From JBBIQS01 sp037442205 (lineage in GTDB: Bacteria > Myxococcota > Myxococcia > Myxococcales > UBA5297): a DNA stretch of 10,617 bases. The notes under the pieces were generated by a model, which had not been told where the DNA came from, did not search any database, and saw only the letters and a program-made list of their open reading frames with translations. How positions within the stretch are numbered: position 1 is the first letter of the stretch; each line of letters begins with the position of its first letter. The stretch covers positions 1 through 10,617 of the forward strand of contig JBBIQS010000143.1 in the NCBI GenBank assembly GCA_037442205.1, in the 5' to 3' direction. This document shows, piece by piece, positions 1 through 6,687 of the stretch. A program made the position numbers and the translations under genes.

Positions 1-82
1 GAAGGCGAGATGTCTGGCGCGCATGCATCCCACGAGGCACCCGCGCTGGGCGATTATCAAGGACGCGGCGAGGCTCCCTCAT
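1..82 (-). CDS. possible start of a downstream gene running off the left edge (partial)
   Basis: An ATG on the minus strand at 82-80 opens a frame that stays open to the window edge (27 codons seen, starting MREPRRVLDN). A GGAGG lies 9 nt upstream of it, in the 39-nt gap after the stop of the large lipoprotein gene. The fragment is Arg-rich with no recognisable domain or signal peptide. Open frames of this length are common by chance at this GC, so the only support is the ribosome-binding-site-like sequence and the position right behind a same-strand gene. It may equally be non-coding. Confidence 0.2.
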   Translation of the reverse strand, partial: MREPRRVLDNRPARVPRGMHARQTSRL

Positions 83-121
83 CCTCCCGAGCCTCCGGCG
101 AGGTCGCGCGGCCCGGCGCGG

Positions 122-2098
122 CTAGTACAGGAACTCAGCCATGGTGGCCACCCGGTTTCCCCTCTCGTCCGCGGCGCCGATCGTCCAGCGGTACGGGCCG
201 GGCCCGAACTGTGAGAGGTCGAAGTCGAAGGTGGAGCTGGGCCCGGGAATCTGGTCGGCCTGCCAGAAGGTGTAGCTGGCGCGGCCGAGGCGCAGGAAGT
301 GGGTGTGCGCCCCAAACGGCGTCTCGATCCACGAGAACTGGGCGCCGTTCGGCGTGTAGTCGACGGGCTGGGCCTGCGGCGCCTCGTTGAAGGCCCCCAC
401 CCTCACGACGCTCACCCGTTCGTTGATGGTCATGCCGTCGGCGTAGGTCACGTCCAGCCGGTATTGGTCGCCTGCGGCTGGCGGCCTGCTGAGGTCCGCC
501 GGGAGGTACAGGAAGAAATCGCCCTGCTTCTGCAATGCCAGATCGATGGGCACGTTTCCGGATTCAGCGCCCGCTCCCGCTCCCAGGCTGGCCCGGACGA
601 TGCGCTGGCTACCCGGGATCGCCCGCAACATGACGCCGGCGCCGATCAGCGCCTGGCCGTTGACGTCGTAAACCACGTCGGAGAGCGCGCGGCCGAACCC
701 CCGGCCCTTCTCGAGGACGATGTCGTGCACGACCTGGGTTCCGCCGAATCCCGGGCCATCGACCAGCGCTCCCACGTCGCTGCGGACCGTCATCGGCTCG
801 GTGGGGGCGATTTCGCCGTTGCCGTCGAGGTCGATCATCGCTCCCACCGCGAGCTGGGGATAGGGCATGACCGGAATGGAGTAGGTGACCCGGCCCCTCG
901 GACTGTCGACGCGCCCGATGTGGATCGCCGCCGGCGGGCCGTTGGTGCTGGGCTCGAAGGCCGCCACGAACAACGGCTGGGAGGTCAGCAGCCCGGCGAG
1001 ATCGATGACGCCGGTGAGGGTCGCGGCATTGGGAGTGGGGGAGCCGGAGATGCTCTGGCCGATCGACCTGGAATAGGGTCCCGCCTGGCCGTCGAGGATG
1101 CCTCGCAGCGCGAAATAGAAGGTCTCCGCGGGCGCTCCCTGGGCCATGAGCTGGCCGAAGTCGACCAGGATGATCGGAGGATTCATCCCGGCGCGCACCG
1201 TCCGCGTGAGCACCGCCGAGCCTTGGGTCGGCATCGACGTCCGAAAGACCGAGAGCTCGTAGTGATCGGCGGAGATCATGCCGGATGGCTCTTGGTAGAT
1301 CACCAGCGCGACGCGATCGCCGGTGTGGATGCCCTGGAAATCCGGCGTCCCCGGAGGCACGGCCATGGGATCGTCGAGGCGGAGGTCCGCCCCCAGGTCT
1401 CCGCCGACGGGGGCGTCGGAAAGGACGGCGATGGGATCGGCGGCGGGGTTGAACTGGCCGGTCTCGAGGGTGTCCATCCAGGCGCGCAGGACGATGCCCG
1501 TGGTGCGGTTGAGATTCACGCCGCGCATCAGGTACCTGCCGGGGCCTGGAATCGAGGTCGAGGCCAGGGTTTGGCCATTCTGTTCCTGTGCCTCGATGAA
1601 GATGCGCCCGGTCTTGTTGCGCTGCCCCACGTAGCTGATCGTCCCGGAGATGGTATTCCGCGAGCCGCCGTTGACCACCGCCACCCGGCCCTCGGCCGTG
1701 ACCTCGGGGTAGTTGGTCAGCCGGGCCTGCACCGTGTAGTTCCCCGGCGCGCTCGGAGCTTCGTAGCTGCCGTCGATGCCGAGCTTCCCGCCGGCGCCCG
1801 ACCAGCTCACCGGTCCGCAGTTGGCGCCGGTCACCGCGGTGAACTTGAAGGTCTCTCCGGGGAGCAAGGTGATGTCGGCCGGGTACAGGCTCAGGGTGGG
1901 AACAAATCCGGCGTCCGGTTCAGGCTGGCTGCCGCCGTCCGCCGCCTGCTGGCAGGTGTTGGTCGCCGGCTCGCACACCAGCCCGCCGGGACATTGGCCG
2001 TCCGAGCACTGCTTGCCGACGTAGTTGATCTGCGGGGCGCTGCAGGCACTCGAGACGAGGGCCAGGGCGAGCAGGGCTCGCGGCGCGAAGCGGTTCAT
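122..2098 (-). CDS. large surface lipoprotein with Ig-like and repeated beta-sandwich modules
   Basis: 658 residues. The N-terminus is a type II signal peptide: Arg at 3 and 7, a hydrophobic core at 8-15, and lipobox S-S-A-C with the lipid-bearing Cys at 19, so the product is probably anchored in the outer membrane. Cys 31, 36, 42 and 49 form the C-x4-C-P-x4-C-x6-C cluster common in myxobacterial secreted proteins (family knowledge). A flexible Asp/Gly/Pro linker follows at about 52-64, then an Ig-like domain at 66-142. Two related modules lie at about 149-241 and 360-462. The second carries an EF-hand-like D-x-D-G-N-G-x-I loop at 423-430. The C-terminal 75 residues resemble a fibronectin-type beta domain. 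The ATG is chosen because GGGAGGAG sits about 5 nt upstream and the signal peptide begins there. No catalytic motif is visible; a structural, adhesive or carbohydrate-contacting role is inference. Confidence 0.85.
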   Translation of the reverse strand: MNRFAPRALLALALVSSACSAPQINYVGKQCSDGQCPGGLVCEPATNTCQQAADGGSQPEPDAGFVPTLSLYPADITLLPGETFKFTAVTGANCGPVSWSGAGGKLGIDGSYEAPSAPGNYTVQARLTNYPEVTAEGRVAVVNGGSRNTISGTISYVGQRNKTGRIFIEAQEQNGQTLASTSIPGPGRYLMRGVNLNRTTGIVLRAWMDTLETGQFNPAADPIAVLSDAPVGGDLGADLRLDDPMAVPPGTPDFQGIHTGDRVALVIYQEPSGMISADHYELSVFRTSMPTQGSAVLTRTVRAGMNPPIILVDFGQLMAQGAPAETFYFALRGILDGQAGPYSRSIGQSISGSPTPNAATLTGVIDLAGLLTSQPLFVAAFEPSTNGPPAAIHIGRVDSPRGRVTYSIPVMPYPQLAVGAMIDLDGNGEIAPTEPMTVRSDVGALVDGPGFGGTQVVHDIVLEKGRGFGRALSDVVYDVNGQALIGAGVMLRAIPGSQRIVRASLGAGAGAESGNVPIDLALQKQGDFFLYLPADLSRPPAAGDQYRLDVTYADGMTINERVSVVRVGAFNEAPQAQPVDYTPNGAQFSWIETPFGAHTHFLRLGRASYTFWQADQIPGPSSTFDFDLSQFGPGPYRWTIGAADERGNRVATMAEFLY

Positions 2099-2127
2099 CG
2101 GCTCCTCCCGGGATCGAGGACGCCAGC

Positions 2128-2156
2128 ATTATGGCCGGGGTCGGTTTGGAGTCCAA
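2128..2156 (-). promoter_or_regulatory. putative sigma-70 promoter of the 658-residue lipoprotein gene
   Basis: Read on the minus strand, TTGGAC (2156-2151) and CATAAT (2133-2128) are separated by exactly 17 nt. The -10 matches the consensus at 5 of 6 positions; the -35 matches only 3 of 6. Transcription would start near 2121, leaving a leader of about 22 nt that contains GGGAGGAG. The -35 overlaps an 11-nt palindrome, TTGGA-G-TCCAA (2146-2156), a possible operator. This is prediction by eye only. Confidence 0.4.
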
Positions 2157-2272
2157 CGATCCTCGAGGCGCGCCGCTCGAGGCGACGCCCTTTCTCAAGG
2201 AATCGCGCGAGCGCGCGGCAGGCCGTGTCATATGGCCGGCTCCGGCGAGGCACTCATGCGGGAACTCCAAAC
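2144..2272. repeat. 9-bp inverted repeat flanking the divergent intergenic region
   Basis: GTTTGGAGT at 2144-2152 and ACTCCAAAC at 2264-2272 are perfect inverse copies within the 186-bp space between the divergent genes at 2098 and 2285. Each gene therefore has ACTCCAAAC in its own reading direction upstream of its start: 45 nt before the lipoprotein and 12 nt before the DUF4349 gene. The left copy overlaps the proposed -35 box. It could be a shared regulator site, but a 9-bp coincidence in a region this size is not very rare. Confidence 0.3.
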
Positions 2273-2284
2273 GGAGGCATTGCC

Positions 2285-3037
2285 ATGAAGCGCGTCCACG
2301 TCGCCACGGTTCTCGCCTTGTTCGCCGGTTGCAGCGCCGTGCGCGATCACCCCGCCGCCGGAGGATCCGACCGGTCGCTCGCGGTCTCGCTGGCCACCTC
2401 GATCCGGGTTTCCGACGCCCGCGGCGCCGGGAGCCGGGTCCGCTCCGAGGTCGGCCGCCTGGGCGGGTTCGTGCTCGACGCCAGCGCCGATGGCGCGCGC
2501 GACATCCACTTCGAGCTACGCATCCCCGCCGCGCGCCTGCCCGAGCTGCGCGACTCCCTGGCTTCGCTGGGCGAGGTGGTCAGCGAGTCGGAGCGGGCCG
2601 AGGACGTCACCGACCAGCGCCTCGACCTCGGGGCACGGCTGCGCAACGCCCGGGCCCAGGAGCAGCGGCTGCTGCGGCTGCTCGACGAGCGGACCGGAAC
2701 GCTCGCCGACGTGATCGCGGTCGAGAAGGAGTTGGCGGCAGTGCGCGAGTCGGTCGAGCGGTTGGAGGCGCAGTCCAAGGCGCTGGAGACCCGCGTCGAG
2801 ATGGCGGCGGTGAGCCTGTTCCTCAGCCAGCACGCTCCGGCGTGGAAGACGCCGGTCGCCAGCCTCTCCTCGGCGGCGCGGGCGGGACTGGAGACCGTGG
2901 CCGGCCTGGGCGTCGGCCTGGCTTCGCTCGTCGCCGCCACCGCGCCCACCCTGCTCGCCCTGGCGCTGCTCGGGCTCGGCCTGTGGCGCGCGATCACCGC
3001 GCTGGCGAGGTGGCGGCGCTCGGCCGTCGCCCGTTGA
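2285..3037 (+). CDS. DUF4349-type lipoprotein with C-terminal membrane segment
   Basis: 250 residues. The frame is open far upstream, but the ATG at 2285 is chosen because GGAGG lies 7 nt before it and a lipoprotein signal starts there (lipobox L-F-A-G-C, Cys 16). Residues about 31-181 match the DUF4349 pattern as I know it: a beta-alpha half (FELRIPAARLPELRDSLASL at 76-95), then A-E-D-V-T at 105-109, then a long charged helix or coiled coil at about 110-173 (LRNARAQEQRLLRLLDE, then VEKELAAVRESVERLE). A hydrophobic segment at about 204-236 and an Arg-rich tail follow, so the protein may be held at both ends. DUF4349 has no settled function; it is usually an envelope protein. The sigma factor gene starts 38 nt downstream on the same strand, which suggests co-transcription. 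Confidence 0.85.
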   Translation: MKRVHVATVLALFAGCSAVRDHPAAGGSDRSLAVSLATSIRVSDARGAGSRVRSEVGRLGGFVLDASADGARDIHFELRIPAARLPELRDSLASLGEVVSESERAEDVTDQRLDLGARLRNARAQEQRLLRLLDERTGTLADVIAVEKELAAVRESVERLEAQSKALETRVEMAAVSLFLSQHAPAWKTPVASLSSAARAGLETVAGLGVGLASLVAATAPTLLALALLGLGLWRAITALARWRRSAVAR

Positions 3038-3075
3038 CGGCGCGGGTCCGCCGGTGACAGCGTCCCCCTACCGCG

Positions 3076-3612
3076 ATGAGCGAGCCCGCCCCGAGCGCAG
3101 CGCCTCAAGACGACCTCGTCCGCGAGCTCGAGGCCCTGCACGCCGCGAGCTTCGGCTGGGCCCTGGCCTGCTGCCGGCGCGACCGCGAGTCGGCGCAGGA
3201 AGCGCTGCAGGCGGCCTACTGCAAAGTGCTCTCCGGGCAGGTGCGCTTCGACGGCCGCGCGTCGGTGAAGACCTGGCTGTTCGGCGTCATCCGGCTGACC
3301 GCGCTCGAGCAGCGACGCTGGGCCTGGACGCGCTGGCTGCTCGGAAACAAGCCCGCCCTCGATCCGCCGCCAGCTCAGCGCGGCCCGGACCAGGCGCTGG
3401 CCGACCGCGAAGAGGAGGCCAGGCTGTCGCGCGCGCTGGCCGGCCTCGCCGCTCGGCAGCGCGAGGTCCTGCACCTGGTCTTCTACGAGGAGCTCACCGT
3501 CGCCGAGGCCGCCGCGATCATGGGCGTCTCGGTCGGAGCGGCCCGGCAGCACTACGAACGCGGCAAGAAGAACCTGGGCGAAAGGTTGCGCCCGAAGGGA
3601 GTTGAGCGATGA
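3076..3612 (+). CDS. ECF-type RNA polymerase sigma factor
   Basis: 178 residues, normal for an ECF (group IV) sigma-70 factor with only regions 2 and 4. Region 2 spans about 19-83; the KTWLFGVIRLTALEQRRW stretch (65-82) corresponds to the -10-recognition and melting segment. Region 4 spans about 117-172: LAARQREVLHLVFYEELTVA leads into the helix-turn-helix, with the recognition helix at VSVGAARQHYERGKKNL. A Pro-rich linker (about 92-104) joins them. The start is the first in-frame ATG after the preceding gene; no good Shine-Dalgarno is visible, so translation may depend on coupling to the upstream gene or on an A/C-rich leader. Its stop overlaps the next start (ATGA), a typical sign of coupling to an anti-sigma gene. 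The subfamily and target promoters cannot be told from here. Confidence 0.93.
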   Translation: MSEPAPSAAPQDDLVRELEALHAASFGWALACCRRDRESAQEALQAAYCKVLSGQVRFDGRASVKTWLFGVIRLTALEQRRWAWTRWLLGNKPALDPPPAQRGPDQALADREEEARLSRALAGLAARQREVLHLVFYEELTVAEAAAIMGVSVGAARQHYERGKKNLGERLRPKGVER

Positions 3613-3935
3613 GCGACGAAGCCGATCGCGATCTGCGGCAGCGGTTCCAGGTGCTGAGGGAACGGGACGAAGCCGAGTCGCCAGCCTTCCGCTCCCTGTG
3701 GCGCGCCGCGGCGCCCGCGCCCTCTCGGCGGCCGTGGCTGGCGGGAGCGGCAGCGGCGGCGACCTGCGCGGCCCTCCTGCTCCTGGCGGTGCTCGCCAGG
3801 CCGGGGGCGGACATCGAGAGCCCGCGGCCTGCCCTGGCGCTCGAGCATGCGCCCCTCGACTTCCTCTTGAAGCCAGTTCGCCCCTGCGCTTCGCTCCCCA
3901 TGCCCGCCGCGGCCGGCCGCGGCTTCCTCGAGTAA
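3609..3935 (+). CDS. small single-pass membrane protein, probable anti-sigma factor
   Basis: 108 residues, starting inside the sigma gene stop (ATGA, 4-nt overlap). The first 42 residues are charged and hydrophilic (probably cytoplasmic), one transmembrane helix spans about 43-62, and a short Pro-rich periplasmic tail includes A-P-L-D-F-L-L near 81-87. There is no zinc-binding HxxxCxxC motif, so it is not a ZAS-type anti-sigma. Size and topology instead resemble CnrY, the short membrane anti-sigma of the Cupriavidus CnrYXH nickel/cobalt system. The role is inferred from overlap with the sigma gene, the single helix, and the sensor-like gene 13 nt downstream. Sequence similarity to CnrY is not evident. 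Alternative: a small membrane protein of other function. Confidence 0.75.
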   Translation: MSDEADRDLRQRFQVLRERDEAESPAFRSLWRAAAPAPSRRPWLAGAAAAATCAALLLLAVLARPGADIESPRPALALEHAPLDFLLKPVRPCASLPMPAAAGRGFLE

Positions 3936-3948
3936 AAAGGAACCTGCC

Positions 3949-4404
3949 ATGCGTCGAATCATGCTGATGGCCGCGGTGCTGGTGATGGCGGGCGCCGGGT
4001 GCTCGAGGCAGAGGCCCCTGCCCGGCGACACCAAGGTAACCGCGGTCGCACCCCAGGGAGCGGGCCCGAGCGAGATCGAAAAGCGCGTCTTCCCGCCCGA
4101 GCTGATCATGGAGCGCCAGGCGCTGCTCGCCCTGAGCCCGGAGCAGAAGTCGGCCATCGAGAAGGAGGTCGAGCGCGCGCAGGCTCAGCTGCAGCCGCTG
4201 CAGTGGGAGCTGGGCGCACAGAAGGAGCAGCTCGCCAAGCTGCTCGACGCCGACCAGACCGACGAAGCCCAGGCGCTGGCCGTTGCCGAGCGGATCATGG
4301 CGGCCGAGAACAAGATCAAGGCCGCCCATCTGACGATGCTGGTGCGGATCAAGAATGCCCTGACGCCGGAGCAGCGGAAGGCGCTGCGCGAGGCCTCGCG
4401 CTAG
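3949..4404 (+). CDS. Spy/CpxP-like periplasmic lipoprotein, probable signal sensor
   Basis: 151 residues. The lipobox is A-G-A-G-C (Cys 18), so the mature protein is probably a lipid-anchored periplasmic protein. After a loose linker (19-45), the body is an all-helical hairpin with two L-[ST]-P-E-Q motifs at 62-66 and 138-142, the variant of the LTxxQ signature of the Spy/CpxP/ZraP/CnrX fold. F-P-P-E-L at 48-52 and I-K-N-A-L-T-P-E-Q at 134-142 are hallmarks of the sigma-factor-associated branch, from memory. The ATG has AAGGAA 6 nt upstream. The gene follows the anti-sigma stop by 13 nt. The mature part contains only one His (127), unlike CnrX, which uses several His plus Met for metal, so metal sensing by that route is doubtful. 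Chaperone or misfolding sensing is the alternative. Confidence 0.85.
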   Translation: MRRIMLMAAVLVMAGAGCSRQRPLPGDTKVTAVAPQGAGPSEIEKRVFPPELIMERQALLALSPEQKSAIEKEVERAQAQLQPLQWELGAQKEQLAKLLDADQTDEAQALAVAERIMAAENKIKAAHLTMLVRIKNALTPEQRKALREASR

Positions 4405-4460
4405 GGAAACCGATCGAGCTCCGCCTGCCTTGGTGGCGCCGCGCCGTGAACGTCACCTCT

Positions 4461-4477
4461 CCAAGGTATTTCCTTGG
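4461..4477 (+). promoter_or_regulatory. perfect inverted repeat before the HEXXGH protein gene
   Basis: CCAAGG (4461-4466), loop TATTT, CCTTGG (4472-4477): a 6-bp perfect stem directly ahead of the start of the next gene. The left arm holds the only Shine-Dalgarno-like AAGG, so the folded RNA could mask it. It could instead be a regulator operator, or a weak end to the sigma operon. There is no T-tract, so a canonical intrinsic terminator is unlikely. Confidence 0.35.
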
Positions 4478-5778
4478 TAAACCGAATCATGGCCTCGACG
4501 ACCACGCTCCAGCTTCCGCCTGGGCTCAAGCAGCGAATTGCCAGGGTGCTGGCTCGCACGTGCCGCAGCCGGCCCCCGCCGGTCGTGGCGCTCGGCTGCG
4601 CGCTGCTGTTCGCCCTCCCCGCCGCGGCCAATGCCGCCGAGCGCTACTCGCTGGTCTTCGACCCGACGCTGACCGGGCAGATGGGCGCCCGCGATCTGTC
4701 GAGTGCGGTGCGCCTGGCCGACCGCGGACTGGACGCGCTCCTCGACGAGGTTCTCCAGGACCGCGACGCGCTGGCCGCGTCCGCGCGATTGGGTCGAGCG
4801 CTCCTGGCCGACCTGCCGCTGACGATCGCGGTCATCGTGGTGCAGCACGAGGTCTTCGGGCACGGCTACCGCGGCCGAGAGCACGGGCTCGCCGCGAGCT
4901 ACCGCTGGCTGCCCCAGCCATCGGTGTGGGTGGACCAGAGCAGACTGTCCGCTTCCGAGGACGCAGTCCTCATTGCCGAGGGGCAGCACGCGGAGGAGCT
5001 GCTGGTGCACGAGTTGGAGCGCGAGGCGCTGCTCTCCGGCCAATGGGAGCGGCTCGCAGAGGCAGTGGCGATGGGACGCGCGGCGGTCGGGCTGGGGCGG
5101 CTGCTCAAAGGGCAGTTTGCTCCTCAGAACGATTGGGCCCGATACAAGTACTGGCTGAGCGGTCTCCCCAACGCTTGGCGGCACGCCGAGCCCTGGAAGA
5201 ACGGCGCGCAGTGGCTGCTCGATCCCGTCGTCCTCTGGTCGGCCTACGACTACTTCCTGCGCCATCTCCTCTGGGGAGAGAGGGCCGGGCCGCTGCCGAC
5301 GCTGAGGCTCGGAGCTTCCCAACTGCTGGCGCGCTCGGCCTTTCGCATGGCGCCGTGGGGCGAGGAGCTGGGGGTGCTCGGCTATCTGGCCTGGCCGGCA
5401 GCGGTCGCCGAGGCGCAGCTGCTCGTCGGCGCCAGCGACGGGGTGCTGCCCCTGCACTTTTCGATCGGCGGTACCTGGCGGGAAATCTTCCCTCGCCTGG
5501 ATCTCGGCGCGCGGGCCGAGCTGTGGACCGAGCCGCGCTATGCGCCTGTCGTCGGGCTGGTTTTTCCATCAACCGTTGACCCAGGCAGCGCGAATGCGCC
5601 TCCCTCGACGGTTCCCACGCGCGCCTTCGGAGGATTGATCGAGCTGGAGCTGGCGGTGAGGATCGTCGAGTCGGTGCGGCCCAGGATCCTGGCCGGAACG
5701 AAGTCGGAAGGGTTCGTGGTCGGGCGGCCCTGGAGCCGAACGGTCTATGTGCAGGCCGGCGTGGATCTGGCCTTCTGA
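4474..5778 (+). CDS. secreted protein with HEXXGH metalloprotease-type motif and possible outer-membrane C-terminus
   Basis: 434 residues from TTG 4474 (AAGG 7 nt upstream), or 429 from ATG 4489, which has a poorer ribosome-binding site. A signal peptide is present: basic residues at 19-33, hydrophobic core at 36-49, likely cleavage after A-N-A near 54. The key motif is H-E-V-F-G-H at 125-130, preceded by a hydrophobic helix (114-124), as in zinc proteases. The HEXXGH spacing is that of dipeptidyl-peptidase III (M49), not the usual HEXXH. Glu-rich segments at 169-183 (with E174, E175, H179, E180) could supply a third ligand. The rest is Trp/Tyr-rich (about 220-310) and ends in beta-like alternation with a terminal Phe (VYVQAGVDLAF), typical of outer-membrane barrels. 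There is no overall match to M49 that I can recognise; protease activity is inference. Confidence 0.8.
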   Translation: MVNRIMASTTTLQLPPGLKQRIARVLARTCRSRPPPVVALGCALLFALPAAANAAERYSLVFDPTLTGQMGARDLSSAVRLADRGLDALLDEVLQDRDALAASARLGRALLADLPLTIAVIVVQHEVFGHGYRGREHGLAASYRWLPQPSVWVDQSRLSASEDAVLIAEGQHAEELLVHELEREALLSGQWERLAEAVAMGRAAVGLGRLLKGQFAPQNDWARYKYWLSGLPNAWRHAEPWKNGAQWLLDPVVLWSAYDYFLRHLLWGERAGPLPTLRLGASQLLARSAFRMAPWGEELGVLGYLAWPAAVAEAQLLVGASDGVLPLHFSIGGTWREIFPRLDLGARAELWTEPRYAPVVGLVFPSTVDPGSANAPPSTVPTRAFGGLIELELAVRIVESVRPRILAGTKSEGFVVGRPWSRTVYVQAGVDLAF

Positions 5779-5845
5779 TTTCCGAGCCGGCCGGCGGCTT
5801 CGGCGGCAGCGAATTCCTCAATCAGCTCGGCGCACTGCAACTCGT

Positions 5846-5861
5846 GGCCGTGTATACGGCC
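5846..5861. terminator. hairpin between convergent genes, possible bidirectional terminator
   Basis: GGCCGT (5846-5851), loop GTAT, ACGGCC (5856-5861) forms a perfect 6-bp GC-rich stem in the 114-bp gap between the converging genes ending at 5778 and 5893. Position and symmetry fit a shared terminator, but there is no U-tract on either side. Confidence 0.3.
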
Positions 5862-5892
5862 GGCCCGCGAGCCGCAGAGAAAAGCTCTTCGC

Positions 5893-6648
5893 TCAGTGCA
5901 GCGCGCGGGAGAGCCCCCAGATCGCCAGGCGCGCCGCGATGAGCGCGAGCGGGAGGAACAGGACGGCGTTGCCGCGCCGGCGGGTTGAGATCGCCAGCGC
6001 GTAGACCGCCGAGAGGACCAGGGGCCGGCGCAAGAACCCGAGCTCGCTCGACAGCGAGCGCGCCGCCGCCAGATTGACCAGCGCGAGCGCCGCGCCGACG
6101 AGCAGCCACGGCCGGCGGATGCGAGGCGGGGAGAGCGCGGAGAGCAGGCCGGCGAAGGTCGCCTCGGCGGCCGTCAGGGCGAGGACCAGGATCGGCACGG
6201 CGACCACCAGCCCGCCGCTGACGTTGTTCTGGCCCGGGCCGGAGAGGAAGGAATAGTCGATGCTCCCCAGGACGAGCAGCGCCAGCGCGACGCCCACGCG
6301 AAAGGCCGATCCAAAGAGCCCCAGACGGACCCGCCATCCAATGCGACCTCTTTCGTCGGCCGACACCACTTCGGGAGCCAGGACAGCGAGCGCCGCCAGC
6401 AGCTTGGCGCCCAGCCACGCGACGCCCTGGCGGGCCAAGTTGGCGAGAAGAATCCCGAGGACCGGGGCGCGCTGCGACGGCTCGGCGGGCTCCGGCGGAT
6501 TCGCCGGCGGCAGGGCCTGGCGCGAGGCGAGCTCCGCCTCGGCGAGGGCCAGCGCCTCGGCGCGGTAGTCGCCGCGCTCGAGTCCCACCATGCGAAGCAG
6601 ATCCTCGGTGGAAGACTGTCGGATCCGCGTCTCGAATTCCTCGGCCAT
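5893..6648 (-). CDS. polytopic membrane protein of unknown function
   Basis: 251 residues. The N-terminal cytoplasmic part (about 1-45) is an acidic helical segment with the pattern S-T-E-D-L-L-R-M-V, then Y-R-A-E-A-L-A-L-A-E-A-E-L. I recall this type of segment at the head of many uncharacterised membrane proteins, where it precedes a Pro-rich linker (47-57 here). Hydrophobic segments follow at about 63-92 (possibly two short or one re-entrant), 111-131, 146-170, 181-197, 209-221 and 228-246, which gives five or six membrane helices, with Arg-rich loops predicted inside. The ATG is taken as the first start that retains the acidic segment; the ribosome-binding site is weak (GGAG about 15 nt upstream). 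No catalytic or transport motif is visible. The gene stands alone, divergent from the 198-residue orphan. Confidence 0.75.
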   Translation of the reverse strand: MAEEFETRIRQSSTEDLLRMVGLERGDYRAEALALAEAELASRQALPPANPPEPAEPSQRAPVLGILLANLARQGVAWLGAKLLAALAVLAPEVVSADERGRIGWRVRLGLFGSAFRVGVALALLVLGSIDYSFLSGPGQNNVSGGLVVAVPILVLALTAAEATFAGLLSALSPPRIRRPWLLVGAALALVNLAAARSLSSELGFLRRPLVLSAVYALAISTRRRGNAVLFLPLALIAARLAIWGLSRALH

Positions 6649-6687
6649 CGCGTCACAGCCTACTCCGTGCCGACCGGAATCTCGCAG

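Noticed and set aside
95..121. Terminator hairpin after the 658-residue lipoprotein gene
   Set aside because: The GC-rich run gives only an imperfect CGCG-type pairing and no U-tract.
2261..2265. GGAAC as an ECF -35 element before the DUF4349 gene, for autoregulation
   Set aside because: It lies only 19 nt from the start codon, so the -10 would fall on the start, and no GTC/TCT-like -10 is seen at the right distance. The GGAAC at 3939 fails for the same reason.
299..2284. Plus-strand open frame antisense to the lipoprotein gene and in frame with the DUF4349 gene
   Set aside because: It is a by-product of high third-position GC opposite a real gene. The composition is Arg/His/Gly/Ala-rich without domains, and the DUF4349 gene has its own lipoprotein signal and ribosome-binding site at 2285.
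2347..4329. 660-codon minus-strand open frame opposite the sigma operon
   Set aside because: It runs antisense to four well-supported genes, is low-complexity Arg/Ala/Ser/Pro, and has no domain.
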